From Streptomyces zhaozhouensis (GTDB lineage: Bacteria > Actinomycetota > Actinomycetes > Streptomycetales > Streptomycetaceae), in assembly GCF_900230195.1 (NCBI RefSeq), contig NZ_OCNE01000010.1, positions 124,001-188,000 of the forward strand: 64,000 nt of DNA, written 5' to 3'. The notes beneath the pieces are model-generated. The model did not search any database. It worked only from the letters and a program-made list of their open reading frames with translations, and was not told where the DNA came from. Below, piece by piece: positions 15,891 to 23,175 of the stretch. The translations under genes and the position numbers were made by a program. Position 1 is the stretch's first letter, and each line of letters begins with the position of its first letter.

Positions 15891-17074
15891 CGGCCACCCC
15901 CGAAGGGGAAGTCGGCGACGGCGTCGCAGACCCGGTGCAGCTGGTCGAGCGTGAGGTCCGGGTAGAGCGGGAGCGCCAGGGCGTGCCGGCTGGCCCGCTC
16001 GGCGACGGGGAACGTGCCCTGGCCCGCCGCGAGTTCGGCGAAGCAGGGCTGCCGGTGCAGCGGCCTGGGGTAGTAGGTCTCGGTGCCGATTCCACGCGCG
16101 GCGAGATGGGCCGCGAGGGCGTCGCGCTCCTCCACCTCGACGAGATAGACGTAGAACACCCCGCGCTCGCCCGGCCCTTGGGGATGCGGCTCGGGCAGCC
16201 GGCGCACGCCGGGCAGGCCGCGCAGCCGCGCGCCGTAGGCGGCGGCCAGCTCCGCGCGGCGGGCGATCGCCGCGTCCAGCTCCGGCAGCTTGGCGCGCAG
16301 CACCGCCGCCTGGATGTCGTCCATCTTGCTGTTGATCCCGGGCAGCGCTGTCTCGTGCGCGATGCCCGGGAAGTGCGCCAGGGTGCGACCGAGCCGCCCG
16401 TGGTGGCGCAGCGCGCCGACGGTCTCGGCCAGTTCCGGGTCGTCGGTGAGGACGGCACCGGCGTCGCCGATGGCGCCCAGGGTCTTGCTGGGGAAGAACG
16501 ACAGCACGCCGCCGCGCCCGTGCAGCCCGGCGTGCGTGCCGGACTGTCGCATCCCGATCGCCTCGGCGCTGTCCTCCACCACGGTCAGCCCGTGCTCCCG
16601 GGCGATCCCGCCGAGCGCCGCCATGTCGGCCTGCCGGTGGAAGAGATGGGTGGGCATCACGAAGCGGCTCTCCGCCGTGACCGCGGCCCGCAGCGCGTCC
16701 GGGTCCATGGCGTAGCCGACCGGGTCGATGTCCACGAACTGGGGGTGTCCGCCGGCCAGCACCACGGAGGAGGCGGTGGCGACGAAGGAGTACGCCGGCA
16801 CCAGCACCCCGTCGCCGGGCCGCAGCCCGCACGCCCGCAGCAGCAGCACCAGCGCGTCGGTCCCGCTGTTCACCCCGAGCGCGAAGCGGGCGCCCGTGTA
16901 GTCGGCCAACTCCTTTTCGAGCGCGGCGACCTGTGCGCCGTGCGAGAACTTGCCGTCGTCGAAGACCTCGTTCAGGCGGTCCGTTATCGCGGGCCAGAGC
17001 CGGTCGAAGGTGGCGGCCTGCGAGAAGAAGGCGACCTCTTCGGCTATCGCGTGCGGGGAATTCCTCGAAACCAA
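15887..17074 (-). CDS. DegT/DnrJ/EryC1-type PLP aminotransferase (first of pair)
   Basis: About 395 residues. Family homology begins at AEEVAFFSQAATFDRLWPAI near 17050, and the classical blocks follow: FALGVNSGTDALVLLLRACGLRPGD, PQFVDIDPVGYAMDPD, MPTHLFHRQADM, VVEDSAEAIG, and FFPSKTLGAIGDAGAV with the PLP lysine. The start is not settled: no start codon has a good ribosome site. TTG 17074 is used here because the -10-like TATACG at 17164-17159 lies inside the longer frame that opens at ATG 17230 or 17266. First gene of the leftward operon; likely function is transamination of a keto-sugar or keto-cyclitol. Confidence 0.85.
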   Translation of the reverse strand: MVSRNSPHAIAEEVAFFSQAATFDRLWPAITDRLNEVFDDGKFSHGAQVAALEKELADYTGARFALGVNSGTDALVLLLRACGLRPGDGVLVPAYSFVATASSVVLAGGHPQFVDIDPVGYAMDPDALRAAVTAESRFVMPTHLFHRQADMAALGGIAREHGLTVVEDSAEAIGMRQSGTHAGLHGRGGVLSFFPSKTLGAIGDAGAVLTDDPELAETVGALRHHGRLGRTLAHFPGIAHETALPGINSKMDDIQAAVLRAKLPELDAAIARRAELAAAYGARLRGLPGVRRLPEPHPQGPGERGVFYVYLVEVEERDALAAHLAARGIGTETYYPRPLHRQPCFAELAAGQGTFPVAERASRHALALPLYPDLTLDQLHRVCDAVADFPFGGGR

Positions 17075-17449
17075 GACAAGCCAACCCGGGATGAGAGGAG
17101 GTACGGGGGGACCCGGGCGTGCGGCGCGGGGCGCTCGGACCCGCCGGGGCCGCCCCAACGTATAGCTCGCACGGCCCCTCCCGTGTCGCCTCCGGTCTGA
17201 TTCACCCTTTGAGGTATCAGCTGTTGGCATTACTTGACACCCCGCCGAAGCTGCTGTGAAAGTCACCCCGGTGCATTCCCCGGTGGGTCGCCCACGTCCC
17301 GCCGAAAGCGCCGTCGAGAACTGTGTCGAAGCCTCGTTCGAAAAAGTCTCGGGCTGATTCCACGCGACCCGAAGCGATTCGAACGCGCGTATTCCCTGTC
17401 CCCCTCACCGTCCCGTTCTTCGCGTTCTTCCGCACCCTCAGGAGGAAAT
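17075..17449. promoter_or_regulatory. divergent control region of the twelve-gene locus
   Basis: This 375-bp gap holds the promoters of both operons and no gene. Leftward, TATACG (17164-17159 on the minus strand) is a fair -10 box without a good -35. Rightward, TTGACA at 17234-17239 is a perfect -35 word, but the hexamer 17 bases on (TGAAAG) is poor. The palindrome TTCGAA occurs twice, at 17337-17342 and 17378-17383, 41 bp or four helical turns apart, and could be a regulator site. No regulator gene lies inside the locus. Confidence 0.45.
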
Positions 17450-18442
17450 GTGCGGCCCTTTGTCGTCGGGCTAGGCCGCTCGGGCGCCGGACTGCACGCG
17501 GCGTCACTGCTGCGCGCCGGCGCCGCGGGCGACGCCTGGTTCGCCGGGCCACCCCTGGCCCTGGACCCGCGTCCCGAGGCCGGCGCCCGGCTCGACGGGG
17601 TGCTCCGGGTCGACTCGCCCGAGCACGCCGCCAGCATCAGCGACCCGGCGGCCACCGTGGTGCACCTGTGCACGCCGCCCTCCCGCCGGGTCGCGGTCCT
17701 CGGCGAGCTGGCCGCCCTCGGCTTCACCCGGGTGCTCGTGGAGAAGCCGCTCGCCGCCGACCGCGCCCAGCTCGACCGGCTCGACGCGCTGCGTCGCCGC
17801 CACGACCTGCACATCGAGGTCGTCTCGCACTGGCTCTCCGCCCGACTCACCCACGAGCTGGCCGCGTTGGTCGCCGCGGGGGAGTGGGGACCACTGCGTT
17901 CCGTCAGCTTCCACCAGGACAAGCCGCGCCTGCTGCGCGGCCAGAGCGACGACGGGCACCCCAGCGCGTTCGACGTGGAGATACCGCACGCCCTGGGCGT
18001 GGCGCTCCGGTTGGCCGGCCCCGCCACCGTCACCCGAGCCGGCTGCCAGGACCTGCGGACCGAGACCGCGAGCCGCCCCCTGATGGGCGGCGCCTGGCTG
18101 ACGCTGCGTCACGACAACGGAGTGACCAGTGAGTTGCGCTCCGACCTGACCGCTCCCATCCAACGCCGCAGTGTCCGGCTGCGGTTCGCCGACGGCGAGG
18201 CCGTCGGCCACTACCCGATCAGCGAACGGGACGACCACGCCCGGCTGACCGTGACCGGCCGCGAGCCGGCGATCTTCCGCGACGACGCGCTGGCCGCTTT
18301 CCTGCGCGACACCTACCGGCACTTCGCCACCGGCCGCCGGGTCACCTATCCCGTGCACCACGCCGTGGTGCGCCTGCTGTGCGAGGCGAAGGCACGCGCC
18401 GCCATCCCCACCGGCTCCCCCTCCCTGGAGGCCCTTCCATGA
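17450..18442 (+). CDS. Gfo/Idh/MocA-family oxidoreductase (first of pair)
   Basis: 330 residues from the GTG at 17450, chosen for AGGAGG just upstream; the frame opens at 17234 but those residues look random. N-terminal Rossmann domain VVGLGRSGAGLHAASLL, then VVHLCTPPSRRVAV, the family motif VEKPLA, and DVEIPHALGVALRL carrying the likely catalytic His. Such enzymes oxidise or reduce sugars, inositols or their phosphates with NAD(P). First gene of the rightward operon; its stop overlaps the isomerase start (ATGA). Natural partner for a DegT aminotransferase: oxidation to a ketone, then amination. Confidence 0.86.
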   Translation: MRPFVVGLGRSGAGLHAASLLRAGAAGDAWFAGPPLALDPRPEAGARLDGVLRVDSPEHAASISDPAATVVHLCTPPSRRVAVLGELAALGFTRVLVEKPLAADRAQLDRLDALRRRHDLHIEVVSHWLSARLTHELAALVAAGEWGPLRSVSFHQDKPRLLRGQSDDGHPSAFDVEIPHALGVALRLAGPATVTRAGCQDLRTETASRPLMGGAWLTLRHDNGVTSELRSDLTAPIQRRSVRLRFADGEAVGHYPISERDDHARLTVTGREPAIFRDDALAAFLRDTYRHFATGRRVTYPVHHAVVRLLCEAKARAAIPTGSPSLEALP

Positions 18443-19326
18443 CGTCCGAGCCCTGCCCGGGCAGCACCCCCTGGGGCGCCCCGCTGGCCGGCATCGGCGA
18501 CGAGGCGGCGCCCGACGCCCCGGGACAGTGCGCCGCGCTCCGCCAACTCGGCTGGCACGCCATCGAGATCAGGTCGGTCGACGGCGTCGGCGTCGCCGAA
18601 CTCCCCGCCCGCGCCTGCGCCGACCTCGCCGCCCGGCTCCACGAGTCCGACCTGGCCGTCGTCTGCCTGGACTCCGCCCTGGGCAACTGGGCCAGCCATG
18701 TCACCGACCCGCTCTCCGCCGACCTGGCCACCCTCGACGCCCTCGCCCGCCGCGCCGACGTGCTGCGCTGCCGCTGGGTCCGGGTGATGACCTACCCCGG
18801 CGGCGGGCTGGCGGCCGACCGCTGGCGCGCGCTGGTCCTGGAACGACTCACCCGGCTCGCCGAACGCGCCGAACGACTCGGTCTCACACTGCTGTTGGAG
18901 AACTGCTCAGGCTGGGCCGGCACCAGCGCCGAACGACTCGCCTGGCTGCTGGAGGAGATCGACAGCCCCGCGCTCGCCGTGGTCTTCGACACCGGCAACG
19001 GCGTACCCCACGGCTACGACGGACTCGCCATGCTGGGACGGCTGTTGCCCTGGGTCCGCCACGTGCAGGTGAAGGACGCGCGCCAGGCCGGCGGCCAGGT
19101 CCACTACACCCTTCCGGGACACGGCGAGGCCCGACTCCGGGAGATGCTCGCCCTGTTGTGGGCCGGCGGCTACCACGGCCCGCTCTCCCTCGAACCCCAT
19201 CTGGCGCACCAGCCGCACAGCGGCGCCCGCCGCACCGCCGGCTCTGCCCCGTTCGTCGCCGCCGGCCACGCGCTGGCCGAGCTGCTGGCCGGCCTCACCC
19301 CGCCCACCCTCGGGGCCGTCCGTTGA
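18439..19326 (+). CDS. sugar phosphate isomerase/epimerase (xylose-isomerase-like TIM barrel)
   Basis: 295 residues from ATG 18439, overlapping the upstream stop by 4 bp. AP-endonuclease-2-type barrel with expected metal ligands: GWHAIEIRSVDG, VRVMTYPGG, LLLENCSGWAG (Glu), VVFDTGNGVPHG (Asp), WVRHVQVKDAR (His) and GPLSLEPHL (Glu). Close functional relatives are IolE/IolI-type inosose dehydratase and isomerase, hydroxypyruvate isomerase and ketose epimerases. In this operon it may shift the keto group of a sugar or inosose between the two dehydrogenation steps. Cytoplasmic; no signal peptide, unlike the Tat-exported relative at 2858. Confidence 0.86.
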   Translation: MTSEPCPGSTPWGAPLAGIGDEAAPDAPGQCAALRQLGWHAIEIRSVDGVGVAELPARACADLAARLHESDLAVVCLDSALGNWASHVTDPLSADLATLDALARRADVLRCRWVRVMTYPGGGLAADRWRALVLERLTRLAERAERLGLTLLLENCSGWAGTSAERLAWLLEEIDSPALAVVFDTGNGVPHGYDGLAMLGRLLPWVRHVQVKDARQAGGQVHYTLPGHGEARLREMLALLWAGGYHGPLSLEPHLAHQPHSGARRTAGSAPFVAAGHALAELLAGLTPPTLGAVR

Positions 19327-20645
19327 ACGCCACCGAGGCCGCCCTCACGCCCGACGAACACGCCCTGCTGCTCGACCTGTTGCGGCTGCCGACCGCCGGC
19401 CCGCTGGAGGCCGGCGAAGGCGACCCGCCGGCCGAGCTGTGGGCCGCCGGCCGCCGCTACGCGCGGGCCGCGCAGGCGCTGGGCCTGACCGTCCTCAGCC
19501 ACGCCCCGCCCGAGCCGGCGGCCGTGCGCTCCGGGCCGCTGCCCGCGCCGGTCGCCGCCGGGCTCGCCGACCCCGCGTTCCTCGCCGGACAGCCCAGCCT
19601 GCTGCTGCGGTTGGGGCCCCCACTGCCGCGCGCCGCCACCGTGATGTGCAACGTCCACCTGGACACCGTGGCGGGCCGGGAGCCCGTCGGCTTCGACGGC
19701 GCCCGCTTCACCGGCCGGGGCGCCGTGGACGCGAAAGGGCCGGCCGTCGCCCTGCTGGCCGGGGTGCGGGCGGCCATGGCGCGGGAGCCGGCCGTCGGCC
19801 GCTCCACCGCGGTGCTGGTCCAGGCCGTGGCCGGCGAGGAGGGCGGCGCCCTGGGCACGATCGGCACCCGTCCCCTCGTCGCCGCCGGGCACGTCGGGCG
19901 GATCAACCTCTTCTGCGAGCCGACCGGCGGCCGGCTGCTCACCCGGGTCAGCGCCGCCGCCACCGCCCGGATCACCGTGCGCGGCGAGGACGCCGTCGAC
20001 GACCGGCCAGGCGCCGGCCACAACGCCACCGTGCTGCTCGGCTTCCTCGCCCAACACCTCGCCCACGCGCTGGACTCGGGACGCCGCCCGGCCGCGTCCG
20101 CGCCCTGCGTCGCCGGGCTGCACACCGGCCACCTCCACAACCGGGTCCACGGCGGCGGCACCCTGCTGCTCAACCTCCCCTACCGGCGCGCCGCCGAGGG
20201 CGCCGCCCTGGAGCGCGCCCTCGCCGACGCGCTGACCGCCGGGCTCGCCGCGTTCCGCCGACGCTTCGCCGGCACGGCCGAGTTCGCCCGCACCGCGCGG
20301 GACGCCGCCGCGATCACCCGGCTCGACTGGGACAAACGGGGGCTGCCGACCCTGGAGAGCGCCGACCCCTGGGCCGAGGAACTGCTCGCCCGCGCCGGCG
20401 CGCGCCCCTGGCCGGCGGAGGAACCCCCGTTCACCTGCGACGCCCTCTGGCTCGCCGACCACCCCGACACCTTCACCGCGGTACTCGGCCCCGGCTCGCT
20501 CGACGCCAACCACGCCCACGCGGCGGGGGAGTTCGTCGACGTCGCCGACCTGGACGACTTCGCCGAGACCATCGCCCACACCCTGGTCGCCTTCGCGCGG
20601 GACCGCGCGGCGGCGACCCCGACCCCCGAGGAGAGCCGCCGTTGA
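19323..20645 (+). CDS. M20-family metallopeptidase/amidohydrolase
   Basis: 440 residues. The TTG at 19323 overlaps the upstream stop (TTGA) and is the only sensible start. ArgE/DapE/carboxypeptidase-type features: CNVHLDTVAG with the first zinc His and Asp, GRGAVDAKGPAVALLAG with the bridging Asp, AVAGEEGGALGT with the catalytic Glu pair, and CEPTGG, then a dimerisation domain (about 205-320) and a late DANHAHAAGEFVDV with the last His. Family members remove N-acyl or peptide groups. In a biosynthetic operon it could unmask an amine or hydrolyse an amide intermediate. Followed by another TTGA overlap. Confidence 0.86.
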   Translation: MNATEAALTPDEHALLLDLLRLPTAGPLEAGEGDPPAELWAAGRRYARAAQALGLTVLSHAPPEPAAVRSGPLPAPVAAGLADPAFLAGQPSLLLRLGPPLPRAATVMCNVHLDTVAGREPVGFDGARFTGRGAVDAKGPAVALLAGVRAAMAREPAVGRSTAVLVQAVAGEEGGALGTIGTRPLVAAGHVGRINLFCEPTGGRLLTRVSAAATARITVRGEDAVDDRPGAGHNATVLLGFLAQHLAHALDSGRRPAASAPCVAGLHTGHLHNRVHGGGTLLLNLPYRRAAEGAALERALADALTAGLAAFRRRFAGTAEFARTARDAAAITRLDWDKRGLPTLESADPWAEELLARAGARPWPAEEPPFTCDALWLADHPDTFTAVLGPGSLDANHAHAAGEFVDVADLDDFAETIAHTLVAFARDRAAATPTPEESRR

Positions 20646-21751
20646 CCGCGATAGCCGGCCCCACCGTCACCGTTGCACACTCCCGACTCCACTCGGCCGT
20701 CGGCGCCTTCCTCGCCGGCCACGGCGTGCCCGAGGAGCGCGCGCTGCTCGCCGCCGAGGCGCTGGTCCACGGCGACCTCACCGGGATGGACTCCCACGGC
20801 GTGTTCAACCTGGCGCGCCTCTACCACCCGCTGCTCGCCTCCGGCCGGGCCCGACCGGACGCCGAGCCGCGGATCGCCAACGACCTCGGCGCCTGCCTGC
20901 TGCTGGACCACCGGCGGGCCCTCGGGCTGTGGGCCGCCGCCGAGTCCATGGACCTGGCCGTGGCCCGCGCCCGCCGCCACGGCGTGGGCCTTGTCTCGGT
21001 GCGCGGCGCCACCCATCTGGGCTGCGCCGGCTTCCACGCCGCGCGCGCCGCGCGCGCCGGCCTCGTCGGCGTCGTCGCCAGCAACTGCGGCGGCCAGCGG
21101 ATCGCGGGACCCCCCGGCGGCCGGCCCGCGCTGCTGGGCACCAACCCGCTGAGCGTCGCCGCCCCCGCGCTGCCGGAACGTCCCTTCGTGCTGGACATGT
21201 CGACCACGGTGGTGCCCACCGGCCGGGTGCGGGTCGCCGCCGCCAACGGGCGGGAGGTGCCCGCCGGTTGGCTGGAGAACGCCGACGGCGCGACCGTCAC
21301 CGACCCGGCCGCCTTCGACCGGGGCGACGCCCGGCTGCGCTGGCTCGGCGGCACCCCGGAGAACGGCGCCCACAAGGGCTTCGGCCTCGGCCTCGCCGTC
21401 GAACTGCTCGCCGCGCTGCTGCCCGGCGCGGCCGTCGGCCCGGTCCCCGAGGCGCTCGCCGGCGACGGCCGCCCGCACGGCACGGACGACGACATCGGCC
21501 TGCTGCTGCTGGCGATCGACCCCGACATGCTGCGCGCCGTCCCCGGGGCCTTCGCCGACGCCAGCCGCTCCGTCTTCGCCACCGTCCGGGACTGCCCGCC
21601 GCTGGGCGAGGAACCGGTGCGCTACCCCGGCTGGTGGGAGGCCGAACGTGCCGCGGAACGCCGCGCCCACGGCGTGCCGCTGCCCGCCGCGCTCCACAGT
21701 GAACTGACCGAACTGGGCCTTGAGTTGCCCGTCCTGGAGGCCCACCGATGA
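20642..21751 (+). CDS. LDH2/malate/ureidoglycolate dehydrogenase-family NAD(P) oxidoreductase
   Basis: 369 residues, TTG start at 20642 overlapping the upstream stop by 4 bp. The non-Rossmann LDH2/YiaK fold is shown by DLTGMDSHGVFNLARL, the central RGATHLGCAGFHA with the catalytic His, VVASNCGG, LLGTNPLSVAAP, FVLDMSTTVVPTGRVRV, NGAHKGFGLGLAVELLAALL and a C-terminal cofactor segment. Relatives reduce 2-keto acids, cyclic imines (piperideine-2-carboxylate) or diketogulonate. Imine or keto reduction fits a pathway that also has aminotransferases. Which substrate it takes cannot be read from the sequence. Confidence 0.88.
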   Translation: MTAIAGPTVTVAHSRLHSAVGAFLAGHGVPEERALLAAEALVHGDLTGMDSHGVFNLARLYHPLLASGRARPDAEPRIANDLGACLLLDHRRALGLWAAAESMDLAVARARRHGVGLVSVRGATHLGCAGFHAARAARAGLVGVVASNCGGQRIAGPPGGRPALLGTNPLSVAAPALPERPFVLDMSTTVVPTGRVRVAAANGREVPAGWLENADGATVTDPAAFDRGDARLRWLGGTPENGAHKGFGLGLAVELLAALLPGAAVGPVPEALAGDGRPHGTDDDIGLLLLAIDPDMLRAVPGAFADASRSVFATVRDCPPLGEEPVRYPGWWEAERAAERRAHGVPLPAALHSELTELGLELPVLEAHR

Positions 21752-22692
21752 CCCATGCCACGCCACGCCGCCTCGGCCTCGCCGGGCTCGGCGTCATCTC
21801 CCGCTACTACCTGGCCGCCGTCGCCGACAGCCCCGACTGGGAGCTGGTGGGCGTCTGCGATCCCCGTCCCGACGCGCCGCTCGGCGTCGCCGACCACCTG
21901 CCCGCCGGCGTCGCGCACCACGCCGACCACGGGGCGCTGCTCGCCGAGGCCCGGCCGGACGCCCTGGTCGTGGCCGCGCCCAACCACCTGCACGCCGCGA
22001 TCGCCGCCGACGCGCTGCGCGCCGGCGTCCCGGTGCTGGTCGAGAAGCCGCTGGCGCTGGACGTCGCGTCCGGCCGCGAACTGGCGGCACTGGCCCGCTC
22101 CGCCGAGGTGCCGCTGCACACCGCGTTCCACCGCCGCTACAACGACCAACTGGCCGCCCTGGTGCGGCGGTTGCCCGCCGACGTGCCGGTGGACTCGGTG
22201 ACCGTGCGCTATCTGGAGCGGATCGAGGAGCACATCGGCGACGACACCTGGTACCTCGACCCCGCCCGCTGCGGAGGCGGCTGTGTCGCCGACAACGGCC
22301 CCAACGCGTTCGACCTGGTCCGCCAACTCCTCGGCGATGTCAGGGTGGTGGAGGCCCAGGTGGAACGCGACGCGGCCGGCGTCGACCGGCGGGCGACGGT
22401 GCGGCTGTCCGCCGCCTCCGGCGCCTCGGCCCGGGTGGAGCTTGACTGGTCCCACCCGGGCGAGACCAAGGACGTCACGGTCCGCCTGGTGGACGGGACC
22501 GAGCTGCGCGCCGACCTGCTCGCCGGCTACGCCGGCTTCAAGTCCTCGCTGTGGCACGAGTACCGCCATCTGCTGGCCGACTTCGCCGGCATCGTGGCCG
22601 AGGGCCGGCCCGCCCACGCGGACGGGCTGCGCGCCCTGGAGCTGGTCGCCGACGCGTACGCCTCCCGCGCGGTCGCCGAGGGCGTGCGGTGA
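21748..22692 (+). CDS. Gfo/Idh/MocA-family oxidoreductase (second of pair)
   Basis: 314 residues, ATG at 21748 overlapping the LDH2 stop. Rossmann motif LGLAGLGVISRYYLAAV, ALVVAAPNHLHAAIA, VLVEKPLAL, then FHRRYNDQLAAL. In the helix that normally carries the catalytic Asp/His pair (DxGxHxxD) it reads CVADNGPNAFDLVRQLLG, so the usual His is Asn. That change may mean altered chemistry, a different catalytic residue or a binding role. The last gene of the operon follows with a GTGA overlap. Confidence 0.87.
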   Translation: MTHATPRRLGLAGLGVISRYYLAAVADSPDWELVGVCDPRPDAPLGVADHLPAGVAHHADHGALLAEARPDALVVAAPNHLHAAIAADALRAGVPVLVEKPLALDVASGRELAALARSAEVPLHTAFHRRYNDQLAALVRRLPADVPVDSVTVRYLERIEEHIGDDTWYLDPARCGGGCVADNGPNAFDLVRQLLGDVRVVEAQVERDAAGVDRRATVRLSAASGASARVELDWSHPGETKDVTVRLVDGTELRADLLAGYAGFKSSLWHEYRHLLADFAGIVAEGRPAHADGLRALELVADAYASRAVAEGVR

Positions 22693-23093
22693 ACGCGGTC
22701 CGGGAGAACGGCGCCAAGCGGCGGGTCACCGGGGTGCTGGTGAAGGTGCTGCTGCACGCCAGGACCGAACGGGGGATGCGGCTGGAGCCGTTCGCCAGTC
22801 GCTGCGTCCGCCGGGGCGAGGTGCACGAACTGGTCGTCACCGACCAGCCCGACGAGACGCCGGGCGCCAGGATCGACCGCGTCGGCTTTCTCGGCTTCGC
22901 CGAGATCGAGGCGGCCGGGGTCCTCGACCGGGGCGACGTCCTGCACATCGCGGGGCGGCGGGTCGGGACGGTGCTGGGCTTCGACGCCTGCCACTTCCCC
23001 AACCACTACAACATCCTGGTCCTGGCCCCGCGCCTGGTCACCGGCGACGACCTCGCCCTGACCCCGGAGTCCGCCGTGACCTTCACGCCCTGA
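22689..23093 (+). CDS. small protein of unknown function (DUF6917-like)
   Basis: 134 residues from the GTG at 22689, coupled by a GTGA overlap. It is a compact beta-rich protein: KRRVTGVLVKVLLHARTERGM, RRGEVHELVVTDQPDETPG, RVGFLGFAEIEAAGVLDRGDVL, HIAGRRVGTVLGFDACHFPNHYNILV. The FDxCHFPNHYNI stretch is the most distinctive block, with Cys and two His that could bind a metal. It looks like what I recall as DUF6917, whose function is not known; I could not check that. Its fixed place at the end of a biosynthetic operon suggests an enzyme or binding protein of the same pathway. Confidence 0.7.
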   Translation: MNAVRENGAKRRVTGVLVKVLLHARTERGMRLEPFASRCVRRGEVHELVVTDQPDETPGARIDRVGFLGFAEIEAAGVLDRGDVLHIAGRRVGTVLGFDACHFPNHYNILVLAPRLVTGDDLALTPESAVTFTP

Positions 23094-23098
23094 GGATT

Positions 23099-23119
23099 GA
23101 CGGGGTGCGACTCCCCGTC
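23099..23119 (+). terminator. terminator of the rightward operon
   Basis: A perfect 7-bp stem (GACGGGG / CCCCGTC) with a 7-base loop begins 5 bp after the last stop codon. Confidence 0.55.
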
Positions 23120-23175
23120 TGGCCGGTGCGGTTTCGTGTCGTGTGCGGCCCGCCACCCGGCCAGCGCGGACCGGC

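Noticed and set aside
15887..17266. Long form of the first aminotransferase starting at ATG 17230 or 17266
   Set aside because: The extra residues are Arg/Pro-rich, unrelated to DegT proteins, and contain a probable -10 box.
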